A stretch of 49,450 nucleotides of DNA from a bacterium (GCA_030690215.1 JAUYHD010000031.1:1-49450), one strand, 5' to 3'. Positions 40,883 through 47,859 are shown, counted from the first letter of the stretch. Notes: generated by a model from the sequence alone, not told the origin. A program made the numbers and translations.

Positions 40883-41935
40883 ATGAATATTGGGGGAAGA
40901 AAAATTAGCTCCGGCGAACCGTGTTTTGTTATTGCGGAGATGTCCGGTAACCACAACCAGAGCTTTGATCGGGCGGTTGAAATCATAAAAGCTGTTGCTG
41001 ATGCAGGCGCAGATGCTGTTAAGTTGCAGACATATACCGCAGATACAATGACTATTGATTCTGATAAACCCTGGTTTCGTGTAGGAGAAGGAGATAAGCC
41101 GGATTCTTGGAAAGGAAAAACACTTTATGAGTTGTATAAGATTGCTTATACTCCATGGGATTGGCAGCCGAAATTAAAGAAAATTGCAGAAGAATTGGGG
41201 CTGATATTTTTTTCTACGCCATTTGATGCAAGTGCTGTTGATTTTTTGGAAGGGATGGACGTGCCCTGTTATAAGGTTGCCTCTTTTGAAGTTGTTGATA
41301 TCCCGCTTCTTAAAAAAATAGCGCGTACGGGCAAGCCGGTCATTCTATCAAGCGGACCGTCATCTTTGGAAGATATTGAGCTTGCGTTGACTACGCTTCG
41401 AGAAAATGGAGCGCGTGATATTGTGCTTTTGCATTGCATAAGCGCATATCCTGCAAAGCCCGAAAATATGCGTCTGCAAACGATTGAGGATTTGCGGAAG
41501 CGTTTCAATGTTGAGGTTGGTCTTTCTGATCATTCAATGGGAATTGAAATCCCGATTGCCGCGCGTGTGCTGGGTGCGTGTGCCATTGAGAAGCATGTAA
41601 CGCTTAAGCGCGCAGAAGGAGGCGTTGACTCCGATTTTTCTTTAGAACCGCAGGAATTAAAAGAGCTTGTGCGCACAATCCGCAATGTTGAGAAAGCAAT
41701 GGGAGAGCCGAGTTATGATTCGTGGAGCCCCCAGGAATTAGAAGAAAAAAAATCTCGCCGTTCGCTTTTTGCGGTTGAGAATATAAAAAAAGGAGAAATA
41801 TTTACTGAACGAAATATCCGTTCGATTCGCCCGGGAGCAGGCATTCATCCAAAATTTTATGAAGAGGTTCTTGGCAAAAAAGCAAAACAAAACATTGAAA
41901 GGGGGACACCGCTTTCGCGGGATTTAGTTGAGTGA
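40883..41935 (+). CDS. pseI: Pseudaminic acid synthase
   Basis: 350 aa, the full family length. FVIAEMSGNHNQSFDRAVEIIKAV, ADAVKLQTYTADTMTID, LYELYKIAYTPWDWQ, FSTPFDASAVDFLE and YKVASFEVVDIPLL are the PseI pattern; EKHVTLKR and GGVDSDFSLEP the metal and PEP-site region. Residues about 285-350 (RRSLFAVENIKKGEIFTERNIRSIRPG...GTPLSRDL) form the SAF domain. It joins PEP to the 2,4-diacetamido-2,4,6-trideoxy sugar freed by PseG to give pseudaminic acid. PseG is not seen in the window. Ends the operon block before a terminator. Confidence 0.93.
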   Translation: MNIGGRKISSGEPCFVIAEMSGNHNQSFDRAVEIIKAVADAGADAVKLQTYTADTMTIDSDKPWFRVGEGDKPDSWKGKTLYELYKIAYTPWDWQPKLKKIAEELGLIFFSTPFDASAVDFLEGMDVPCYKVASFEVVDIPLLKKIARTGKPVILSSGPSSLEDIELALTTLRENGARDIVLLHCISAYPAKPENMRLQTIEDLRKRFNVEVGLSDHSMGIEIPIAARVLGACAIEKHVTLKRAEGGVDSDFSLEPQELKELVRTIRNVEKAMGEPSYDSWSPQELEEKKSRRSLFAVENIKKGEIFTERNIRSIRPGAGIHPKFYEEVLGKKAKQNIERGTPLSRDLVE

Positions 41936-41944
41936 GAAAAAATT

Positions 41945-41972
41945 AAAACCGTTCTTTATAAGAGCGGTTTTT
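41945..41972 (+). terminator. Terminator after pseI
   Basis: AAAACCGTTCTT pairs with AAGAGCGGTTTT (one G-T mismatch) around a short loop, followed by TTATT. It also terminates the reductase relic on the other strand. Confidence 0.8.
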
Positions 41973-41973
41973 A

Positions 41974-42185
41974 TTACGCAAATTTTTCGAAATGGATGCA
42001 TTCTGCGTCCACGCTTTTTTTTGCGAGATATGAATTGATATCTTGCACAAAGTGCTGGCCTCCGCAAAGATAAAAATCCTCCTTTTTTTCATAAACTGCG
42101 GAGTGCAAGGTGTAGTATCTCTGGCGATATGGTAGGGAAAATTGGTATGCTCTGCGTGAAGCGTTTCCGGTTCTTTTTTTGGAAA
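41974..42185 (-). pseudogene. Relic of the reductase gene (C-terminal fragment)
   Basis: The minus strand reads about 70 codons homologous to the C-terminus of the protein at 42919, ending in the same HFEKFA stop. The last 37 codons are about 93% identical in DNA (7 differences in 108). Further upstream only protein-level similarity remains: ETLHAEHTNFS aligns with LDMLKKEHANFS, and VYEKKEDFYLCGG with EYKDKDFYLCGG. There is no start or N-terminal domain; the homology stops just before the toxin-antitoxin promoter. It is a broken paralog, not a simple copy. Confidence 0.85.
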
Positions 42186-42200
42186 GTTGAAAGTTCGATG

Positions 42201-42239
42201 TTGTAAATTTTAATGAACTTGTTATAATAATAATAATAT
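42201..42239 (+). promoter_or_regulatory. Promoter of the second toxin-antitoxin pair
   Basis: TTGTAA (42201-42206), a 16-nt spacer and TATAAT (42223-42228) lie 11 nt before the ATG at 42240. A short leader, no Shine-Dalgarno. Confidence 0.65.
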
Positions 42240-42461
42240 ATGGCTATTTCAACAAAAACGAAGATGGTAGAAAAGCTTAAGAGGGAAGTAGAGCTTCTCC
42301 GTTCTTTTGTTATTGGTAAAGCAGGGGAAGATTCTGAAGGAGAATATAATCCAGATTTCATAAAGAGCATACTCAAGGCGTCAGAAGAAGATCCGAAATA
42401 TGAGTTTAATGATGCCGAGTCTTTCTTAAAACACATACGCGGTAAAGAGCGGCATGATTAA
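42240..42461 (+). CDS. Probable antitoxin
   Basis: 73 aa, acidic C-terminus (ILKASEEDPKYEFNDAESFLKHI), helical N-terminus (KTKMVEKLKREVELLRSFV). No specific DNA-binding motif is visible; the assignment rests on the 8-nt overlap with the toxin gene and on size. It would bind the toxin and probably repress the operon. Confidence 0.75.
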   Translation: MAISTKTKMVEKLKREVELLRSFVIGKAGEDSEGEYNPDFIKSILKASEEDPKYEFNDAESFLKHIRGKERHD

Positions 42462-42717
42462 GATTTATTACAGCAATCACTTTAGGAAGCGCGCCAAACG
42501 ACTTAACGAAAAACAACAAGCTAAACTTGCGCAGTTTGTTGTTTTGTTAAAAGGAAATCCGTTCAATCTCCAGCTCCACACGAAAGCCCTATCTGGAAAG
42601 CTTGCTGGTATTTATTCAGTTCGTATTACGAGAGAGTTTCGGTTGCTTTTTAAATTTTTTTCTCCCGACGAGGTTGTTCTTATTGATATCGGCAATCGAA
42701 AGGATATTTATCGATAG
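42454..42717 (+). CDS. RelE/YafQ-type toxin
   Basis: 87 aa. KIYYSNHFRKRAKRLNEKQQAKLAQFVVLLKGNPFN, then LSGKLAGIYSVRITREFRLLFKFF and VVLIDIGNRKDIYR, match the RelE/ParE superfamily, including the basic VRITREFR strand and terminal Tyr. Likely an mRNA interferase. It overlaps its antitoxin by 8 nt. The pair sits between the reductase relic and the intact reductase gene. Confidence 0.87.
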   Translation: MIKIYYSNHFRKRAKRLNEKQQAKLAQFVVLLKGNPFNLQLHTKALSGKLAGIYSVRITREFRLLFKFFSPDEVVLIDIGNRKDIYR

Positions 42718-42725
42718 CGCTGTCA

Positions 42726-42875
42726 ACCCCGTTAGAAATCTTGCAGTTGTGTTTAAGGGTGCCTCAAAAAATAGAAAGTAGACATTTTTTACCAAATTGT
42801 TCTAAAAAATATTAAACACTCGGTGTTTAATAAAACCTGTAATCAAATTTTTCCGTCCGGGCTCTCTAACGGGGT
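42726..42875. repeat. ACCCCGTTAGA...TCTAACGGGGT element with inner hairpin
   Basis: The outer arms are ACCCCGTTAGA (42726-42736) and TCTAACGGGGT (42865-42875), perfectly complementary. Between them lies a perfect 9-bp hairpin ATTAAACAC/GTGTTTAAT (42811-42831). It is not followed by a start codon on either strand, unlike the copies at 1146, 23512 and 38334. The 200-nt gap between the toxin and the reductase holds nothing else recognisable. Confidence 0.75.
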
Positions 42876-42918
42876 CAATAAGACGTCATTACATGTCTCA
42901 AAAATATTCTGCTTTTAA

Positions 42919-43587
42919 TTACGCAAACTTTTCGAAATGGATGCGCTCTGCATCCACGCTTTTTTTTGCGAGATATGAATTGATATCTTGCACAAAGTGC
43001 TGGCCCCCGCAAAGATAAAAGTCCTTATCTTTATATTCATTCAATAGTGAGAAGAAAGATGCCGTATCTTCAATAACAGTGAATGAGAAATTGGCGTGTT
43101 CTTTTTTAAGCATATCAAGCTCTTCTTTTAAAATCATTCCTTCTTGAGGCGGGACGATAAAGGTAAGTTCTAGGGGGAGCAAAAAATTTTTTGTTTTAAG
43201 CAGGTCGTATATTATGGAACGGAAAGGGGCAATGCCGGTGCTTGAAGCGACAAGATGGATGGATCGGTCAGTGTGTTTAATATGAAATGCTCCGTCCGGT
43301 CCGGATACTTCTATTGAGGTTCCGATAGTGGCATTCTCAAAGAATGTAGAAGCAAGTCCTCCGGGGATTAGTTTTACCAATAATTGAAATGAGTTATTTT
43401 CTGACGGCGGAGAGGCGATAGAAAAAGGCCTGTCGAATATTTCGTTACCCGAAGGAATCTTGAGAGTAATATATTGCCCCGCTTCAAATTGAATGGGTGA
43501 ATTAAGCATGAATGTGATGAGATGTATGAGAGGCGCGAGCTCTTTTTTTTCTGTGAGCGTTGCGGTTATGCGGTTAAAATTTGCCAT
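42919..43587 (-). CDS. Ferredoxin-NADP reductase-like FAD/NAD(P)-binding protein
   Basis: 222 aa. FEAGQYITLKIPSG and RPFSIASPPSE form the FAD-binding barrel with the RxYS-type motif (RPFS). HLVASSTGIAPFRSIIYDLL is the NAD(P)-binding glycine loop, and YLCGGQHFVQDINSYL the terminal motif. It has no iron-sulfur domain of its own, so it would pass electrons from NAD(P)H to a separate protein or partner enzyme. The substrate is unknown; it could serve an oxygenase or radical enzyme, but none is seen. The start is ATG 43587 (MANFNRITATLTEKKEL), with TATAAT just upstream; a start at 43623 is less likely. Confidence 0.85.
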   Translation of the reverse strand: MANFNRITATLTEKKELAPLIHLITFMLNSPIQFEAGQYITLKIPSGNEIFDRPFSIASPPSENNSFQLLVKLIPGGLASTFFENATIGTSIEVSGPDGAFHIKHTDRSIHLVASSTGIAPFRSIIYDLLKTKNFLLPLELTFIVPPQEGMILKEELDMLKKEHANFSFTVIEDTASFFSLLNEYKDKDFYLCGGQHFVQDINSYLAKKSVDAERIHFEKFA

Positions 43588-43664
43588 ATTATAGTATTGT
43601 AAACAATAAAAAGAATATTTCAATTCTCTATTGAAATTTAAGGGATTCCTGTTTAAATAGGAAT
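43588..43664. promoter_or_regulatory. Divergent promoter region between reductase and unknown gene
   Basis: On the plus strand TTGAAA (43631-43636), a 17-nt spacer and TAAATA (43654-43659) lie 5 nt before the ATG at 43665. On the minus strand TATAAT abuts the reductase ATG at 43587, with no good -35 at the right distance. Confidence 0.5.
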
Positions 43665-44420
43665 ATGAAAACTTTTATTGTGCCAAAAGGTTTTATACAG
43701 GGAAGGTTTTTGCCTACGGTTGTGTATGTGCGGGAAACTGTTGATTTTCATACGCGTCTTTGTTTATTTAATTATTTTTCAGAGCTTTTTCCTGACATAA
43801 AGACCGGGGCAAAAGCCTACCTTTGGTTTTTTAATTCAAAGGGCGCGCTTGTTGCAAGCCGGGAGATTCCGCTTGCGTATCAAGGGCAATTGCAGTTTGA
43901 TCTTTCTCTATTGGGCGTGCAATTTGAGGGTACTGCAGGCGTGAGCATTGTTCCTGACACCGAACCGTCCGCGGCACATAATCGTTTGGTCGGCACCGGA
44001 TATTATGTATATTACTATGACGATGAGCATCATAGTGATGCATCTCATGAATGGGAGCCGATGCAATTTTTAAAAAGCACGAGCATTCCTTGGCTTTGCG
44101 TGGTGCGTCCGCTTTTGTTTCCCCAGACCGAAATAATTGTGATGAATGCATATTACGGCGAAGATGCAGGCGAGGGTAGCGCGCATTGGCACATTGCTCT
44201 GCGGAATGAGCAAGGATCAATTCTTGCAGAAAAAGAAATGCCGTCACTTTTGCCGAAAGCGTCCACGCGTTTTTTGCTAAAAGACGCATTCCCGGATATA
44301 GAAAAAATTGCGCAACACGAAAAACATATCGGCGTTGAAGTAAAAGGGACGAATATCCAGGGTCCGTTTACATTTGTGCGCGCCGAGAACGGCGATTTTA
44401 ATATTCACCATTTCTGTTAG
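43665..44420 (+). CDS. Uncharacterised beta-rich protein
   Basis: 251 aa. No family recognised. It is rich in short hydrophobic strands and aromatic residues (YVYYYDDEHH, WLCVVRPLLFP, AYLWFFN). It has no signal peptide or membrane segment, so it is probably cytoplasmic. The end VRAENGDFNIHHFC resembles the end of the protein at 45086 (RARDGSSFSIEHSRP), so the two may share a domain. They are neighbours separated by the GxxExxY cassette. Function unknown; a glycan link is by position only. Confidence 0.6.
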   Translation: MKTFIVPKGFIQGRFLPTVVYVRETVDFHTRLCLFNYFSELFPDIKTGAKAYLWFFNSKGALVASREIPLAYQGQLQFDLSLLGVQFEGTAGVSIVPDTEPSAAHNRLVGTGYYVYYYDDEHHSDASHEWEPMQFLKSTSIPWLCVVRPLLFPQTEIIVMNAYYGEDAGEGSAHWHIALRNEQGSILAEKEMPSLLPKASTRFLLKDAFPDIEKIAQHEKHIGVEVKGTNIQGPFTFVRAENGDFNIHHFC

Positions 44421-44422
44421 GA

Positions 44423-44574
44423 CCTACGAAAGTACGAAAAGTTTACGAAAATACGAAAAACATTATGTTCTACGAATATACGAATAGGCCCGAAAATACG
44501 AAAAACATAAAGCCTACGAACGTACGAAATAACGCGAAAGTACGAAAAAACTTAATTTCTATTTCGTAGGAAAT
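44423..44574. repeat. CCTACGAA...TTCGTAGG repeat, left of the GxxExxY gene
   Basis: Many TACGAAA units in the left and middle and one TTTCGTAGGAAAT at the right. It resembles the elements at 14986-15075 and 44989-45082, but its right side is short, so it is more a degenerate tandem array than a closed hairpin. Confidence 0.7.
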
Positions 44575-44590
44575 ATTTATAGTAAATAGC

Positions 44591-44986
44591 ATGAAACCGA
44601 AATTACAGCGTAATGATATAGTTTATCCGGAATTATCTTACAAGATAAATGGTATTTTATTTGATGTATTTAAGGAGATGGGCTTTGGGTATCAAGAAAA
44701 ATATTATGGGAAAGCTTTAGCGGTTAGATTGACGGAAGAGGGATTAAAATTTAAAGAGCAAGTGTCAATGCCAATACAGTATCATGCGGAGGATATTGGA
44801 AGATATATTTTTGATTTTCTTATAGAGGATCGTATTATTTTGGAGTTAAAGAAGGGGGATTATTTTAGGAAGGAGAATATGGAACAAGTTATCGGATATT
44901 TAAAGGCTTCAGGATTGCGGCTAGGTCTTCTTGCGAATTTTACCCGAAATGGGGTAAGGATAAGAAGAATTCTAAATATTAATTAA
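44591..44986 (+). CDS. GxxExxY-family protein
   Basis: 131 aa. The family signature appears as GYQEKYYGKALAVRL, and VSMPIQYHAEDIGRYIFDFLIEDRIILELKKGDY carries a pattern suggestive of a restriction-endonuclease-like (PD-ExK) core, IIDFL...LELK. It has been proposed to be a nuclease-like small protein; its role is unknown. The gene is bracketed by two CCTACGAA repeat elements, which suggests a mobile or cassette-like unit. Full length for the family. Confidence 0.88.
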   Translation: MKPKLQRNDIVYPELSYKINGILFDVFKEMGFGYQEKYYGKALAVRLTEEGLKFKEQVSMPIQYHAEDIGRYIFDFLIEDRIILELKKGDYFRKENMEQVIGYLKASGLRLGLLANFTRNGVRIRRILNIN

Positions 44987-44988
44987 AG

Positions 44989-45082
44989 CCTACGAACATA
45001 CGAACAGGCACGAAAATACGAAAGAAAAATTGTAGTTTTCGTAATTTCGTACTTTCGTAGGTGTTCGTAATTTCGTAGAAAT
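44989..45082 (+). promoter_or_regulatory. CCTACGAA...TTCGTAGAAAT inverted-repeat leader
   Basis: CCTACGAACATACGAAC (from 44989) and TACGAAAG units pair with TTTCGTAATTTCGTAC... and TTTCGTAGAAAT (45071-45082); the ATG at 45086 follows 3 nt after the right arm. Same layout as 14986-15075. Confidence 0.6.
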
Positions 45083-45085
45083 ATT

Positions 45086-46009
45086 ATGTTGCCAAGCAAT
45101 GCATGGAAAAATAGAGAGCCCCGATTCGGGTTTCCGACATTTAAGGGAATAGATAATCTTGTTTCTTTTTCGGTGCGTCCGGATTTTGTGCCGGTAGATT
45201 TTGTAAAGATGAAGCGTGAGGGGTTTGGCGCGCTTATGCATGGACCGCGCGCGCTTGGGGGATTTTTGAAGGTGAATGTTCCGCTTTTGCTCTTTTCGCG
45301 CGATCAAAATCTTCGTTTTAAGCTTATTGTTACGTCTCGTAACGGCGAGTATTGCGGAACAAAAAAAATTGCAGGCGTCTATCCCCCGGGCGGTTCCATT
45401 GATGTGAATGTAACAGAGGTCATTAAAGACATGGGTTTGCCGGACGACGACTATATGGCAATTTTGGTGATGTCGAATGGCAGACATGACGGTGTGCGTT
45501 CTTCTCCCGGGAGTTATTCTATGACATACTCGGGAAAGAATTTTTACAGCACGTATCGGACCGGAGGGTTTATACGGACATTGAATGATCCGCGCAAAAA
45601 GAGTCATTTTGGGTTTCGGGGTATTAACCCAACCGTGATTGCAAACAAAGATACGTTGAGCAGTCTTTTTTTGATAAACCATTCTTCATGGCCGGGGTAT
45701 AACGATGTTGCAAACCCGCGTACCGTATTGTTGCGGGCGGACGGCAAAACGCGTGAAGCGCGGTTTGGAGAAATACATCCATTTGGAGGAGTTGAAAAAA
45801 GTATGGAGGAGTTGTTCGGAAAAGACGTCCATGAGTTTTTAGCGCCATTCGGCGGGAAGGGGACCACAATAACAACATGCCCGGGAGTAACGCTTGCGAG
45901 CATCCATATTACACGGGCCCGTGACGGTTCTTCATTTTCCATTGAGCATTCGCGTCCAACCCACACATATTTACTGGCAGGAGTAGCAGGAACAATATAT
46001 AAAAAATAA
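45086..46009 (+). CDS. Uncharacterised beta-rich protein
   Basis: 307 aa. No family recognised. FGALMHGPRALGGFLKVNVPLLLFSRDQ, a YSMTYSGKNFYSTYRTGG stretch and FIRTLNDPRKKSHFGFRGINPTVIANKDTLSSLFLINHSSWPGY suggest two beta-sandwich-like halves. A C-terminal IHITRARDGSSFSIEHSRPTHTYL has the same pattern as the end of the protein at 43665. No signal peptide. It could be an acceptor-binding or carbohydrate-binding protein (speculation). The start is directly after the inverted-repeat arm. Confidence 0.6.
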   Translation: MLPSNAWKNREPRFGFPTFKGIDNLVSFSVRPDFVPVDFVKMKREGFGALMHGPRALGGFLKVNVPLLLFSRDQNLRFKLIVTSRNGEYCGTKKIAGVYPPGGSIDVNVTEVIKDMGLPDDDYMAILVMSNGRHDGVRSSPGSYSMTYSGKNFYSTYRTGGFIRTLNDPRKKSHFGFRGINPTVIANKDTLSSLFLINHSSWPGYNDVANPRTVLLRADGKTREARFGEIHPFGGVEKSMEELFGKDVHEFLAPFGGKGTTITTCPGVTLASIHITRARDGSSFSIEHSRPTHTYLLAGVAGTIYKK

Positions 46010-46054
46010 TTTTTAATTTTTAATTCTTAATTTTTATTGAATTCCCAATTTTTA
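46010..46054. repeat. AT-rich spacer before the four-helix-bundle gene
   Basis: TTTTTAATTTTTAATTCTTAATTTTTATTGAATTCCC-type sequence, the same family as 4692-4859 and 9167-9310. Confidence 0.55.
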
Positions 46055-46426
46055 ATGACTAAAACCGATAAAAAATATGATTTGGAAGAAAGAACAGCTC
46101 TTTTCGGAGAGAATGTCATTGAATTTGCAAAAATATTAAAGAAAGATATGATACACAGCCCGTTGATGAACCAGATTATAAGATCGTCAACAAGCATAGG
46201 GGCTAATTATATGGAAGCTAACCAGGCAAGTTCAAAAAAAGATTTTAGAAATAAAATTTATATTTGCAAAAAGGAAAGCAACGAGACGAAGCATTGGTTG
46301 CGCATGATCTCAAAAGCAAGCCCCGATATGGCAAATGAGTGTCGAAAATTATGGCAGGAGGCCCAAGAGTTAATGTTGATTTTTTCAAAAATCACCATTT
46401 CTTTAAATAATAAAAAAGAAGTTTAG
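46055..46426 (+). CDS. Four-helix-bundle protein (S23/IVP type)
   Basis: 123 aa. The signature YDLEERTALFGENVIEFAKIL...PLMNQIIRSSTSIGANYMEANQASSKKDFRNKIYICKKESNETKHWLRMI matches the family first found in intervening sequences of bacterial 23S rRNA. It has been proposed as an RNA-associated small protein; its role is not established. The gene lies between two AT-rich repeats and is the only gene here with no obvious tie to glycans apart from the GxxExxY neighbour. The ATG at 46055 is the family-consistent start. Confidence 0.9.
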   Translation: MTKTDKKYDLEERTALFGENVIEFAKILKKDMIHSPLMNQIIRSSTSIGANYMEANQASSKKDFRNKIYICKKESNETKHWLRMISKASPDMANECRKLWQEAQELMLIFSKITISLNNKKEV

Positions 46427-46494
46427 TTTTTAGAAATTATATCATTATATCATTGATTAAAAATTAGAAATTAAAAATTTGAAATTTTAGTTGT
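46427..46494. repeat. AT-rich spacer after the four-helix-bundle gene
   Basis: Contains AAATTATATCATTATATCATTGATTAAAAATTAGAAATTAAAAA. Together with 46010-46054 it brackets the four-helix-bundle gene. Confidence 0.55.
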
Positions 46495-47859
46495 ATGAAG
46501 ACTATTGTTATAACAAGCTTCCATCCCGTTATTTCGCGCAGCATTCTATCAACGGATATTATTCCTTTTCTTACTGAGGGAAAGGATGTGCGCGTGGTGG
46601 TGTGCATGCCCGAATATAAAAGAAGATTTTTTGAAAAATACTACACGCGTCCGCACGTCATATTTGAAGGAATGCAAACGGGTTTTTCGCAGCGTTCGCG
46701 CCGTCTTCTTTTTTTTAAGCGGTTTGGCGAAGGGCTTCTTGGGACAAAAAAAGTTTCGCTGCAGCGGCGGCGTACATTTTCAGGAGGACGGCGCTCTTTT
46801 TTGTCGTATATATTATTTGCGGTACCCGGCGCTTTTTTCGGAAAATGGCACGTTTCGCATCGCATATTCCGATTTTTTGATAATCTTATTTCGCCGAAAG
46901 GGAGCTTTGACGCGCTTTTTGAAACATATAAGCCCGATCTTGTATTTGCGACAGACATTCAAAACGAGCATGATGTTGCAGCCCTGAGAGACGCAGAACG
47001 CAAGGGCATTCGCGTGGTAGGCATGGTGCGGTCATGGGATAATTTAACATCTCGCGCGCTTCGTGTTATCCCAAAAACGATTCTTGTTCATAACAATATT
47101 ATGAAACAGGAGGCGGTAGTGATTCACGCTATTGACCCGTCGTGCGTCCATGTTGTTGGCATCCCGCATTACGATCGGTATAAGAAGGGGCCGACAATGT
47201 CCCGCAAAGATTTTTTGCGTTCGCTTGGCGCAGATCCCGCAAAAAAACTTATTGTGTACGCGCCGATATGCGATTTTCGGATTTCTGAAAGTAGCGGGAA
47301 CGATGTAGACAGACATGCGCTTTCGCTTCTTTCAACGCTTAACGCAACGATTGTTGTCCGATTCGCGCCGACTACTCCTACAAATCTTGAGGGGTTTGCA
47401 AAGCCGAATCATATGATATTTGATTTTTCGGGGCACATCTTCAAGGAATCGGTTACCGGTGACAGGGAGATTTCTCCTCATGATGATGAGCGCCTTGTGC
47501 ATCTATTTTCGTATGCCGATTGTACTGTCATAAGCCCGTCAAGCATGCTTATTGATGCCGCGTTTTTTGATAAGCCCATTGTTATGGTTAATTTCTTTCC
47601 GCGGACGCCCGCAAAGGATGAAAAAATATTTGAATATGAGGTAGAGCATATTCAACCGATTCTTGCCTCCGGCGGAGTCCGGATCGCAACAAATAAAGAA
47701 GATTTTCTTTCATATGTGCAAGGATATCTTGATGATCCATCAAAAGACGCCGATGGAAGAGCGCGTATTGTGCAAGAACAATGTGCATACACGGACGGGG
47801 GAGCAAGCAGGCGTATTGCCGACATTCTCTTGCGCTCTTTTTCCGGTTCTGCTGATTAG
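46495..47859 (+). CDS. GT-B-like glycosyltransferase, paralog family member 4
   Basis: 454 aa. KLIVYAPICDFRISESSGND opens the donor domain; DCTVISPSSMLIDAAFFDKPIVMVNFFP is the nucleotide-sugar stretch and FLSYVQGYLDDPSKDADGRARIVQEQCAYTDGGASRRIADIL the typical end. The N-terminal half (FEGMQTGFSQRSRRLLFFKRF, YILFAVPGAFFGKW) is close to the 9323 protein, both with VRSWDNLTSR-like or SNWDHLNKY motifs and a HYD/HDA loop. Donor unknown. It is the last glycosyltransferase before the two envelope proteins. Confidence 0.75.
   Translation: MKTIVITSFHPVISRSILSTDIIPFLTEGKDVRVVVCMPEYKRRFFEKYYTRPHVIFEGMQTGFSQRSRRLLFFKRFGEGLLGTKKVSLQRRRTFSGGRRSFLSYILFAVPGAFFGKWHVSHRIFRFFDNLISPKGSFDALFETYKPDLVFATDIQNEHDVAALRDAERKGIRVVGMVRSWDNLTSRALRVIPKTILVHNNIMKQEAVVIHAIDPSCVHVVGIPHYDRYKKGPTMSRKDFLRSLGADPAKKLIVYAPICDFRISESSGNDVDRHALSLLSTLNATIVVRFAPTTPTNLEGFAKPNHMIFDFSGHIFKESVTGDREISPHDDERLVHLFSYADCTVISPSSMLIDAAFFDKPIVMVNFFPRTPAKDEKIFEYEVEHIQPILASGGVRIATNKEDFLSYVQGYLDDPSKDADGRARIVQEQCAYTDGGASRRIADILLRSFSGSAD

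Noticed and set aside
44423-45082. TACGAAA repeats considered as a CRISPR array
   Set aside because: Units are short (7-12 nt), irregularly spaced and self-complementary; no constant spacers and no cas genes.
44990-45682. 230-codon open frame on the minus strand
   Set aside because: It covers the real plus-strand gene at 45086 antisense, its translation is basic and low in hydrophobic structure, and no family is recognisable.
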